Origin: Chitinophagaceae bacterium
GTDB lineage: Bacteria > Bacteroidota > Bacteroidia > Chitinophagales > Chitinophagaceae
Direction: 5' to 3'
Assembly: GCA_947463105.1 (NCBI GenBank)
Contig: CANHSD010000060.1
Span: 1-12,971 of the forward strand
DNA: 12,971 nucleotides
Shown: positions 1 to 7,795 of the stretch, in pieces
How positions within the stretch are numbered: position 1 is the stretch's first letter
Layout of the letters: every line of letters starts with the position of its first letter
The notes under the pieces: generated by a model
Seen by the model: only the letters and a program-made list of their open reading frames with translations
Told to the model about the DNA's origin: nothing
The model's database searches: none
Position numbers and translations under genes: made by a program

Positions 1-2871
1 CAAAAAAAGCCTTTGGACCATACCGTTTATGATGGATGGCAGTCTATTGGTGAACGAAAAATCAACAACAACGGAACATGGATTGCCTATACGGTAGAAC
101 CGCAGGAAGGAGATGGTCAGTTGATTATTCAAAAGACAGATTCTTCTTTTTATACGACCATTTCAAGGGGTTACGCCATCTCGTTTTCAGAAGACAGCCG
201 ATTTCTTGTATGTAAAATAAAGCCATTTTATGCAGACACAAGAAACGCTAAAATCAAGAAAAAAAGGCCTGATGAATTTCCCAAAGATTCCCTGGCTATT
301 TTCGATCTGGGCCAACGCTCGATAGAGAAAATTGCAGGTGTCACATCCTATAAAATGCCTGAAAAAGCCGGTGGACTGTTGGCCTATCAATTGATCAAAA
401 AGCCTGCCGATACAGTGAAAATGCCCCTTGCAAAGGATACTGCTGCAAAAAAACAGGATTCTGTAAAGAAACAGATTCCGCTCATCATAGAGCAGGTGCC
501 TGATAAAAAACAAAAAAGAAAACTGACCGCAAAAGGGGAAAATGATGAAGAGATGGTTGATGCAGAAGGTGATGAGGGGGCCGCAGCGCCCGTTCAAGAA
601 GGAACTGAACTTGTGGTGCTGAGGTTGGGACAAAAAAATCCCAAGACACTTCCCCTCACAAGCGATTACCTCTGGAGTGAAAACGGAAAGATCCTGTTGG
701 TAGAATCTTCTTCCAGCAAATCCAACAAAAACATCAAGCCGATGGTGTATATCTGGCGAGCTGTTGAAGACCGTTTTGACACCCTGTTGGTGGGAGGGAA
801 TGATTTCAGGAATTTCGCCATCGACCAGGATGGATACCAGGTTGCATTTGTTGCAGAGCGCGACAGTGCATTCAAGTCTCTTCAGAAGTTCCATAAATTA
901 TGGTATTGGCAAAATGGTGATGCCGCGGCTACCGTTTTGGCAGATAAGTTTACGCCAGGCATGAATATCAACTGGACCATCAGTGAAAACTATACACCCA
1001 ATTTCAGCAAATCGGGAAAGCGTCTTTTCCTGGGAACCGCTCCCATCAAGCCTATCAGGGATACCTCCCTCATAGACATTGATCTGGTCAAGCTGGATGT
1101 CTGGCATTACAATGATGATTATTTGCAGCCATACCAACTGCGAACAGCAGAAATGGACAACCGGAAATCCTACCTGGCCATGGTAGACCTGTCCACCAAA
1201 AAACTGACCCAGCTGGCTGATCTTGATCTACCTCAGGTGATGACTGCTGAAGAAGGTGATGGAAAACAATTCCTCGGCATGAGTGACAAAGGAAAAAGAG
1301 TAGCCAGTCAGTGGGAAGGTGGAACAAAAAAAGATATTTACCTGATCGATCCCGCAACCGGATCAAAAAAAATCATTGTCAGGGAACTTTCAGGCATGCC
1401 CCAATTTTCACCAGAAGGAAACCACCTTGTTTGGTATGATGCAAAGCAAAGGCATTATTATGCTTACCATAATGGACAAATCATCAACATCAGCAAGCAG
1501 GTTCCTGTCAAACTCTATGATGAAGAATATGACATGCCTTCCGATCCAAATCCTTATGGCCAAATGCGTTGGCAGAAAAATGATGAAGCCCTTTACGTGT
1601 ATGACAGGTATGATATCTGGAAGCTGGATCCCAAAGGATTGGTTGCACCCATTAACATCACGGCAGGAAACGGAAGAAAGACACATCATAGCTATCGTTA
1701 CATCCCTATGGATCAAGAAGAGCGTAATGTACAAGCTGGGCAAACCATTTACCTTAGGATCTTTGATGAAAAAACAAAACATGCTGGCGTGGGAACCATG
1801 CAATTGATGCCCAATGCAACCATCAATGTCCTTCAAACAGGCGCCTTTGCCATGGGCTTTCCCTCCAAGGCGAAAAATGCCACTGCCTACATCTACACCA
1901 AAGAAAGCTTTGCATCTTCTCCCAATATCCATTTCTCCACTGATTTTATGAAGGAAGTAAAATTCAGCAGCATCAATCCGCAACAAGAGCAGTACAACTG
2001 GATGAAAGCTGAGTTGTTTTCCTGGAAGGCATACGATGGAAAAATGACTACAGGCATTGTTTACAAACCAGAGAATTTTGATCCCTCAAAGAAGTATCCC
2101 ATGATTGCCTACTTCTATGAAACCCTTTCTGATGGCCTGTTCAGCTATCAATCTCCATCACCAACCCCAAGCAGGTTGAACATCCCATTTTTTGTGAGCA
2201 GGGGCTATATTGTTTTGGCTCCAGACATTCATTATACAGACGGGTATCCCGGTAAAGCTGCGTATGACTATGTGGTCAGCGGTGCCAGGGCCCTGGTAAA
2301 AAAAGGCTGGGTAGACAGTGCCAGAATGGGTATTCAGGGTCAGAGTTGGGGCGGTTATCAGGTGGCACACATCATTACCAGAACCAATTTGTTTGCTGCT
2401 GCCTGGGCTGGTGCTCCGGTGGCCAACATGACCAGTGCATACGGTGGAATCCGATGGGAAAGTGGTATGAACAGGCAGTTCCAATATGAGAAAACACAGA
2501 GCAGGATTGGAGCAACCCTTTGGGAGAAACCACAATTGTACATTGAAAATTCACCACTTTTCCATTTGCCTAAAGTCAAAACACCTCTGGTGATCATGTC
2601 TAATGACAATGATGGTGCAGTGCCTTGGTACCAGGGCATTGAAATGTTTACGGCAATGCGCAGGCTGAACAAAAAAGTCTGGATGCTCAATTACAATGGA
2701 GAAGCCCATAACCTGGTTGAAAGAAAGAACAGGAAAGACATACAGATCAGGGAACAACAGTACTTTGATTGGTTGTTGAGAGGTGAAAAGCCCGCTATTT
2801 GGCTTACGGATGGCGTGCCTGCCACAGAAAAAGGCAGGAGTTGGGGCCTTGAAACCAAGTTGGACCAATAA
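1..2871 (+). CDS. S9 family serine peptidase (prolyl oligopeptidase / DPP-IV-like), 5' truncated
   Basis: This is a serine exopeptidase or oligopeptidase of family S9, probably periplasmic or exported, that cleaves peptides. The frame is open from base 1, so the gene starts upstream; the TTG at 13 is not a credible start and any signal peptide is outside the window. About 956 residues are visible. The first two thirds (to about 2000) fit the beta-propeller region, with repeated WxxDG-like and DPATG-type blades. The alpha/beta-hydrolase domain starts near 2010. The nucleophile is Ser at 2344-2346 in GQSWGGYQ (GxSxGG), the acid is probably Asp at 2611-2613 in NDNDGAVPW, and the base is His at 2707-2709 in GEAHNL. 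All three are present in the right order and spacing, so the enzyme should be active. A Lys/Asp/Glu-rich low-complexity stretch lies at about 400-605. The gene ends convergently with the radical SAM gene, 32 nt away. The family is certain; substrate and subfamily are not. Confidence 0.93.
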   Translation, partial: QKKPLDHTVYDGWQSIGERKINNNGTWIAYTVEPQEGDGQLIIQKTDSSFYTTISRGYAISFSEDSRFLVCKIKPFYADTRNAKIKKKRPDEFPKDSLAIFDLGQRSIEKIAGVTSYKMPEKAGGLLAYQLIKKPADTVKMPLAKDTAAKKQDSVKKQIPLIIEQVPDKKQKRKLTAKGENDEEMVDAEGDEGAAAPVQEGTELVVLRLGQKNPKTLPLTSDYLWSENGKILLVESSSSKSNKNIKPMVYIWRAVEDRFDTLLVGGNDFRNFAIDQDGYQVAFVAERDSAFKSLQKFHKLWYWQNGDAAATVLADKFTPGMNINWTISENYTPNFSKSGKRLFLGTAPIKPIRDTSLIDIDLVKLDVWHYNDDYLQPYQLRTAEMDNRKSYLAMVDLSTKKLTQLADLDLPQVMTAEEGDGKQFLGMSDKGKRVASQWEGGTKKDIYLIDPATGSKKIIVRELSGMPQFSPEGNHLVWYDAKQRHYYAYHNGQIINISKQVPVKLYDEEYDMPSDPNPYGQMRWQKNDEALYVYDRYDIWKLDPKGLVAPINITAGNGRKTHHSYRYIPMDQEERNVQAGQTIYLRIFDEKTKHAGVGTMQLMPNATINVLQTGAFAMGFPSKAKNATAYIYTKESFASSPNIHFSTDFMKEVKFSSINPQQEQYNWMKAELFSWKAYDGKMTTGIVYKPENFDPSKKYPMIAYFYETLSDGLFSYQSPSPTPSRLNIPFFVSRGYIVLAPDIHYTDGYPGKAAYDYVVSGARALVKKGWVDSARMGIQGQSWGGYQVAHIITRTNLFAAAWAGAPVANMTSAYGGIRWESGMNRQFQYEKTQSRIGATLWEKPQLYIENSPLFHLPKVKTPLVIMSNDNDGAVPWYQGIEMFTAMRRLNKKVWMLNYNGEAHNLVERKNRKDIQIREQQYFDWLLRGEKPAIWLTDGVPATEKGRSWGLETKLDQ

Positions 2872-2897
2872 AAGAAGAGGTTTAAAATAAGCGCTTA

Positions 2898-2933
2898 ATG
2901 CATTTAAAGTCGGAGCAATCCGACTTTATGCAT
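2898..2933. terminator. Hairpin between convergent genes, probable bidirectional terminator
   Basis: Bases 2905-2913 pair perfectly with 2920-2928 (9 bp) around a 6-nt loop. After a TT bulge, 2898-2902 pairs with 2929-2933 for 5 more base pairs. It begins 26 nt after the peptidase stop codon and overlaps the last codons and stop of the radical SAM gene on the other strand. No strong T tract follows on the plus strand. On the minus strand the sequence downstream is A/T-rich, with TTATTTTAAA. The structure is seen directly; the terminator role is inferred from its position between convergent genes. Confidence 0.55.
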
Positions 2934-5099
2934 TGTGTTCATTGGCTTGTTGTCAATGAACAACTCAAAGTCTTCGAGCCCTGCAGCCTCATGGCTTTCC
3001 TTCATTTCCTGCAAAGTCAACAACTTTTCGCCAATAGACATTTTTTCTAGCATGGGAAGGAGCCAATCTGCATCCTGTTTAGGAGTGTCAATGACCAGTG
3101 AAGTGGATTTGTTGATGAAGGTAATCTTAGCCATTTCCCTTTGCATCCCTTTCTTAGACTTTGTATAAAATTCGACTCCAATGGTTTTGCCCAGCCATAC
3201 CAATTTTGTGGTGGGCCTGAAAAGAGGCAGGGGATCTTCCAAAAGGATTTTCTCAATATGGTTGGGTTCAACATCTGTCTTGGGTATTTTGAAATCAAAC
3301 CAATTTTGCAAGGGATCATCAAGGCCAATATGCTGCATGAAGTTGAACAGGGATTTCTTCAATCCAAAACTGAAGATTTCATGGTCTGCACCGGTTGGGT
3401 CAAGATGGGCAATGTCATTGTTGGCAAAACTACCCACTGCCTCACTCAGTTTTTTTACCTTGAATTTGGATGGATCAAGGCCTACAGGGCTGTGTGCTGT
3501 CATCGCAAATTGATGCCAGAACCCTGATTGAAGCACGCCAGTTTTAAACAATTGACGAACCATTTCCAGCGAGTCAACAGTTTCCTGCATGGTTTGTGTG
3601 GGGAATCCATACATCAGGTAGGCGTGCACCATGATACCCGCCTCAGTGAAGTTTTTGTTCACCACTGCAACCTGCGCAACGGTGATGCCCTTGTCGATCA
3701 GTTGTAACAAACGGTCTGAAGCCACTTCAAGCCCACCACTTACTGCGATGCAACCCGAAGCGCGCAACAAGATGCAAAGATCCCTGGTAAAGCTTTTCTC
3801 AAACCGCACATTGGTCCACCAGCTCACCACCAATCTTCTCTTGATTATTTCCAAGGCCAGTGCGCGCATCAAAGCAGGAGGAGCGGCCTCATCAACAAAA
3901 TGAAAACCATTTTCTCCTGTCTGTTGAATCAATTCCTCCATTCTGTCGCAGAGCAAAGCAGCAGCCACAGGCTCATAGAGCTTGATGTAGTCAAGGCTAA
4001 TGTCGCAAAAAGTGCACTTGCCCCAATAACAACCATGGGCCATGGTCAGCTTGTTCCACCTGCCATCGCTCCAAAGACGGTGCATGGGGTTGGCAATTTC
4101 AACTGCAGAAATGTATTGATCAAGCAAGAGATCCGAATAGTCAGGCGTGCCCAATTCAGCCTGTTTATAATCTTTGCAGGAAGCATTGTTGCGATAGTTT
4201 ACTATGCCATTCTCCAAGGTGAATGTTCTTTTGAGGGCATCAATAGTTTTTCTTCCCTCAACAAAACCAATCATGTTTTCGATTGGCGCTTCTCCATCAT
4301 CCAGTGTGATGAAATCAAAAAATTCAAACACCCGCACATCAGACAGTGAACGAAGTTCTGTATTGGGGAAACCTCCGCCCATGGCTATCTTGATGCCGGG
4401 CCGGTTTTTTCTGATCCATTGTGCAGACCTGAACGCCGTATACAAATTGCCGGGAAAGGGTACTGAAAAAGCGACGATGCCGGGATTGATCGCATCAATA
4501 TGTTGCTCCAATAATTGTAGGTAGATTCTGTCAATATAGGTATGGTCCCCTTGCAAAGACGCGTAGAGCTCATCAAAGCTGTTAGCACTCCTGCCCAGCC
4601 TTTCTGCATACCTGCTGAATCCAAAATGTTCATCTACTGCTTCCTTGATAAGGTCTGATAGATCCTCCATGTACATCGTACAAAGAAACTTGGACAGGTC
4701 ATTGTTGCCCATGGTGCCAAATGCCCAGTCCAGTTGATCAGTTTGCTCAAACCTTGAAGCCTCCGGAAGGAATTTGCGTTTGCTGATATGGTAAGCCAGG
4801 GTCGGATTTTTGCCTTGCAAAAATCCGATAACATGTTCTATCGTGTCGGTATAATCATTTTCAAGGGCAACCATCCTGCTGGCATTGGCAGACAGGGGTA
4901 TACCCGATTGTTTGATGTATTGGAACAGTTCATGCAAACCTTTTTTGCTGAAGATGGCCAGTATGGTTTCAATGCCAAGATCCGCCTGTTTGCTGCTGAT
5001 CTGTTTTGTGTTCAGAAAACCCTTGATGTAAGCAGTAGCCGGGTAAGGCGTATTGAGTTGCGTAAATGGGGGAGTGACCAAAAAAATGGAACTGCTCAC
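2904..5099 (-). CDS. B12-binding-domain-like radical SAM protein
   Basis: 731 residues, with a GTG start at 5099-5097. The N-terminus (IFLVTPPF, residues 5-12) and the segment 207-283 (GIVAFSVPF, then MGGGFPN and LDDGEAPI) match the layout of B12-binding domains in radical SAM proteins, but I see no DxHxxG cobalamin-ligand motif. A helical insert of about 150 residues separates the two parts. The radical SAM core follows: Cys357, Cys362 and Cys365 in HGCYWGKCTFC form a CX4CX2C cluster motif, one residue longer than the canonical CX3CX2C. It is followed by HFVDEA (400-405), SGGLEVASDRLL (454-465) and YLMYGFPTQT (494-503), all normal landmarks of MiaB/B12-type cores. Residues from about 570 form a C-terminal region I do not recognise. 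The start codon shares one base with the E2 stop codon, suggesting coupled translation. The enzyme class is secure: [4Fe-4S]/SAM radical chemistry in the cytoplasm. The substrate is unknown. It is not lipoyl synthase. Confidence 0.85.
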   Translation of the reverse strand: MSSSIFLVTPPFTQLNTPYPATAYIKGFLNTKQISSKQADLGIETILAIFSKKGLHELFQYIKQSGIPLSANASRMVALENDYTDTIEHVIGFLQGKNPTLAYHISKRKFLPEASRFEQTDQLDWAFGTMGNNDLSKFLCTMYMEDLSDLIKEAVDEHFGFSRYAERLGRSANSFDELYASLQGDHTYIDRIYLQLLEQHIDAINPGIVAFSVPFPGNLYTAFRSAQWIRKNRPGIKIAMGGGFPNTELRSLSDVRVFEFFDFITLDDGEAPIENMIGFVEGRKTIDALKRTFTLENGIVNYRNNASCKDYKQAELGTPDYSDLLLDQYISAVEIANPMHRLWSDGRWNKLTMAHGCYWGKCTFCDISLDYIKLYEPVAAALLCDRMEELIQQTGENGFHFVDEAAPPALMRALALEIIKRRLVVSWWTNVRFEKSFTRDLCILLRASGCIAVSGGLEVASDRLLQLIDKGITVAQVAVVNKNFTEAGIMVHAYLMYGFPTQTMQETVDSLEMVRQLFKTGVLQSGFWHQFAMTAHSPVGLDPSKFKVKKLSEAVGSFANNDIAHLDPTGADHEIFSFGLKKSLFNFMQHIGLDDPLQNWFDFKIPKTDVEPNHIEKILLEDPLPLFRPTTKLVWLGKTIGVEFYTKSKKGMQREMAKITFINKSTSLVIDTPKQDADWLLPMLEKMSIGEKLLTLQEMKESHEAAGLEDFELFIDNKPMNTMHKVGLLRL

Positions 5100-5101
5100 T
5101 A
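5097..5101 (-). promoter_or_regulatory. TAGTG stop-start overlap (translational coupling site)
   Basis: Read on the minus strand, the E2 stop TAG (5101-5099) and the radical SAM start GTG (5099-5097) share base 5099. No purine-rich ribosome-binding site is visible just upstream in the end of the E2 gene. Re-initiation by ribosomes finishing E2 is therefore the simplest way to start the downstream protein. The GTG start is supported by the B12-domain-like N-terminus (IFLVTPPF), which begins only four residues later. Confidence 0.6.
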
Positions 5102-6457
5102 GAAGGTACGGTTGACATCAAAAGATTCCAGCGCCTCCACAAAAGCAGCCAGGAAAAGAGAGCCCATTCCGCCGTCAATGATCCGATGGTCATAAGACAT
5201 GGAAACGAACATCATGTGCCTAATGGCAATGCTGTCCCCTTTATCAGATTCTATGACCACGGGTTTTTTCTTGATGGCACCGGTTGCAATGATTGCCACC
5301 TGCGGCTGGTTGATGATGGGAGTTCCCATGAGGCTGCCAAATGTACCTACGTTGGTAAAGGTAAAGGTGCCATCCTGGGTATCAACAGGTTGAAGTTTCC
5401 CCATGCGGGCACTGTTGGCAAGCCGGTTCACTTGTTTTGCCAATCCAATGATGTTGAACTGGTCAGCGTATTTGATCACCGGAACAATCAGGTTACCATT
5501 GGGAAGTGCAGTGGCCATCCCAATATTGATGTCTTTTTTGATGATAATATTGTCTCCAACCACACTGGAGTTAAGCATGGGGTATTTCTTGATGCACTTT
5601 ACAATCGCTTCAATAAAAAGCGGAGTGAACGTTATTTTCTCACCTTCCCTTTTTTCAAATTCTTTCTTTGATTTATCCCTCCATGCCACAAGATTTGTAA
5701 CGTCTGCTTCTGCAAAACTGGTCACATGGGCACTGGTGGCAAGGCTCATGGTCATGTGATTAGAAATGTATTTGCGCATCCTGTCCATTTCAATGACTTC
5801 AACATTTCCACTGACCGTTACATCAGGTTGAACAGGTTGGGTAGCAGGGTGTTGCTGAACATAAGCGGGAGGAGCTGCCTGAACAGGTGCTGAAACAAAA
5901 GACTGGTTGGCCACCGGGTGTTGATTGTTTCCTCTATGCTCTAAATAGGAAAAAATATCTGACTTGGTTACCCTTCCATCATTACCTGACCCCTTGATGT
6001 GTTCCAATTCTGAAAAAGGAATACCTTCCCTTGAGGCAATGTTCATCACCAATGGGGAGAAGAATCTTCCATTCTCTTGTTTGTGTGGAACCGCCATCTC
6101 ACTGGGCTGAAAAGGCACCCTGATCTCATCTTGTTGTTGGGAAGCACCATTGATAGCAATACCATTTTGTGATGAAGGAGCAAGAGAAGGTGCCGAAACA
6201 ACAGAGGGCTCTGGGGCGTTGGTTCTTATTTTGCCAATCACTGATCCAATGGTAATGACATCATTTTCATTGCAAAGAATTTCCTCAAGAACACCGGAGG
6301 TTGTGGATGGAACTTCGCTGTCAACCTTGTCTGTAGCAATGTCGAGCAGGGTTTCGTCAAGCGACACAACATCACCAACCTTTTTGTGCCATTTGAGCAC
6401 AGTAGCTTCCATGATGCTCTCTCCGAGCTTGGGCATTATGATGTTGACTAAAGCCAT
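5099..6457 (-). CDS. 2-oxoacid dehydrogenase E2 component (dihydrolipoamide acyltransferase)
   Basis: 452 residues, ATG start. It transfers acyl groups from a lipoyl arm to CoA in a 2-oxoacid dehydrogenase complex in the cytoplasm. A single lipoyl domain occupies residues 1-78, with the lipoylated Lys44 in ATDKVDSEV. A Pro/Ala/Ser linker follows. The peripheral subunit-binding domain, which docks E1/E3, is at about 131-172 (FFSPLVMNIASREGI and GRVTKSDI). A second Pro/Gln/Ala linker at about 178-213 leads to the catalytic domain (216-450), which carries NVGTFGS and the active-site His424 and Asp428 in SYDHRIIDGG. Everything needed for activity is present. The single lipoyl domain and the catalytic sequence fit a branched-chain or pyruvate-type E2 better than a clear SucB, but I cannot decide between them. 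No E1 or E3 gene lies in the window. It follows cinA after 77 nt and overlaps the radical SAM gene by one base. Confidence 0.93.
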   Translation of the reverse strand: MALVNIIMPKLGESIMEATVLKWHKKVGDVVSLDETLLDIATDKVDSEVPSTTSGVLEEILCNENDVITIGSVIGKIRTNAPEPSVVSAPSLAPSSQNGIAINGASQQQDEIRVPFQPSEMAVPHKQENGRFFSPLVMNIASREGIPFSELEHIKGSGNDGRVTKSDIFSYLEHRGNNQHPVANQSFVSAPVQAAPPAYVQQHPATQPVQPDVTVSGNVEVIEMDRMRKYISNHMTMSLATSAHVTSFAEADVTNLVAWRDKSKKEFEKREGEKITFTPLFIEAIVKCIKKYPMLNSSVVGDNIIIKKDINIGMATALPNGNLIVPVIKYADQFNIIGLAKQVNRLANSARMGKLQPVDTQDGTFTFTNVGTFGSLMGTPIINQPQVAIIATGAIKKKPVVIESDKGDSIAIRHMMFVSMSYDHRIIDGGMGSLFLAAFVEALESFDVNRTF

Positions 6458-6534
6458 TGAATCTGCTAAGATGGGTAAATTGAAGTGTAAAGTTAACTGA
6501 TTTAATGGTTCTTTTCGGGTTGAAATTCACCAAA
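6458..6534 (-). promoter_or_regulatory. Spacer upstream of the E2 gene with a weak -7-like element
   Basis: This 77-nt A/T-rich gap separates cinA from E2, while the other same-strand neighbours here are nearly fused. Minus-strand TAACTTTA (6495-6488) matches the Bacteroidota -7 consensus TAnnTTTG except at the last base, and lies 30 nt before the E2 start. No TTG-type -33 element sits at the usual distance. It may hold an internal promoter, but readthrough from doxX-cinA is equally possible. Confidence 0.25.
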
Positions 6535-7788
6535 TTATCCCATATTTTTCCTAAGAAAGTCAAGGGCATGTGCTGCAGTCAGCTCAATGTTTCTTTTTCT
6601 GTCAAAGCGAAATTGAAATGTGGTGGTGGATGTACGCTCACTTGAGCAAAAAGCCACACAAACAAAGCCAACATGCTTTTCAGGAGTCCCTCCGGTTGGT
6701 CCCATGATACCAGAAGTGGCAAGACCATAATCAGCACCCGTTTGCTTCCTGATGCCTTCCGCCATCTGGGTAGCCGTTTCTATACTGACAGAACCGAATT
6801 GTGCAATTGTATCAGGATCAACTCCCAGCACATCAATTTTCATTTCATTGGAATAGCTCACCACCCCTCCAAGGTAATAGGCGCTGCTACCGGGTAGCAT
6901 GGTAATCAGGTGGGAAATATAACCTCCAGTGCAGCTCTCTGCAATGGCGAGTGTCTTTTTCTTCTCCAGCAATACCTTTGCAATGGTTTCCTGCAATGTG
7001 AGGTCCTGGTCAACCACCAAATGCTCTTTGACCAGCGCTTTGAGTTGTTCGAACAGTGCATCGATCTCTTCAGTATCTTTTGTTCCATCGAGCCCTGTCA
7101 GACGCAAGCGCACCATGCCATAGTTGGGCAGATAGGCCAGTTTGTAATCTTTGGGAAGGGTAGTTTCAAATTCCAGCAACAATTCCGCCAGAAAAGATTC
7201 TCCAATACCCGCAGTAAGGAGGGTTCGGTGTTGAACAGGAGATAATTTGAAGCGATTGACCAGCGTTGGAATCACATCCTCTGCCATCATCCCCTTCATT
7301 TCATAGGGAACGCCCGGCATGCTCACAAAAATGGTGCTATCCTTTTCAAACCACATGCCGGGAGCAGTACCTCTTTTGTTTTGGATCACCCTGCAGTTGT
7401 CAGGTACATCGGCCTGCTTCAGGTTTCTTTCCAGCAATGGCCTGTTGAGTTTCTTTGAAAAAATATCAACCACATTGTCCAACGCAGCCTTATCCCTGAC
7501 CATCTTGCCTCCAAAATAATCACACAACAAGGGCTTGGTGATATCATCGGAAGTTGGCCCCAGCCCACCGGTGATCAACACAATGTCTGCAGCCTTTCCT
7601 TCTGCGGTGAGGGCTTCCCAGATTTCATTCCAGTCATCTCCAACGGCTATCCGCCTTTTCACTGCAATCCCTGCCTGGTTCAATACAGTCGCCATCCAGG
7701 CACTGTTCGTGTCAATGGTTTGTCCAATCAACAGCTCATCTCCAATCGTCAGGATAACCGCGGCAATTGAATGCGCTCCTTTTGTCAT
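6535..7788 (-). CDS. cinA: CinA-family protein, nicotinamide-nucleotide amidohydrolase type
   Basis: 417 residues from the chosen ATG at 7788. The N-terminal half is the MoCF-like (COG1058) domain: ILTIGDELLIGQ (12-23), GGLGPTSDD (74-82), NKRGTAPGMW (137-146) and PGVPYEM (158-164). Characterised family members have ADP-ribose pyrophosphatase activity in this half. The C-terminal half is the PncC-type NMN deamidase domain: Ser285, the likely nucleophile, in AESCTGG (283-289), VVSYSNEMK (309-317) and SGIMGPTGG (359-367). Both halves look intact, so a role in pyridine nucleotide salvage is likely; the older name refers to competence/damage induction. The frame stays open upstream to an ATG at 7839, but that start would overlap doxX by 44 nt and add residues unlike the family. 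The 7788 start leaves 7 nt after the doxX stop and places the first family strand immediately. Cytoplasmic. Confidence 0.94.
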   Translation of the reverse strand: MTKGAHSIAAVILTIGDELLIGQTIDTNSAWMATVLNQAGIAVKRRIAVGDDWNEIWEALTAEGKAADIVLITGGLGPTSDDITKPLLCDYFGGKMVRDKAALDNVVDIFSKKLNRPLLERNLKQADVPDNCRVIQNKRGTAPGMWFEKDSTIFVSMPGVPYEMKGMMAEDVIPTLVNRFKLSPVQHRTLLTAGIGESFLAELLLEFETTLPKDYKLAYLPNYGMVRLRLTGLDGTKDTEEIDALFEQLKALVKEHLVVDQDLTLQETIAKVLLEKKKTLAIAESCTGGYISHLITMLPGSSAYYLGGVVSYSNEMKIDVLGVDPDTIAQFGSVSIETATQMAEGIRKQTGADYGLATSGIMGPTGGTPEKHVGFVCVAFCSSERTSTTTFQFRFDRKRNIELTAAHALDFLRKNMG

Positions 7789-7795
7789 CAAAAAT

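Noticed and set aside
187..894. 235-residue open frame antisense to the peptidase gene
   Set aside because: It lies wholly inside the coding strand of a clear S9 peptidase, is rich in Cys, Phe and His as antisense frames often are, and shows no recognisable domain.
1408..1986. 192-residue antisense open frame in the peptidase gene
   Set aside because: It overlaps the well-supported propeller region and has no family motif or plausible start context.
2904..5099. Radical SAM protein as lipoyl synthase, suggested by the adjacent lipoyl-bearing E2
   Set aside because: LipA is about 300 residues with two CX-rich cluster motifs; this protein is 731 residues with a B12-domain-like N-terminus and only one three-Cys cluster motif.
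2872..6534. RiPP maturation cluster around the radical SAM gene
   Set aside because: No small precursor-like gene, leader peptidase or exporter is visible nearby; the gaps of 32 and 77 nt are too short to hold one.
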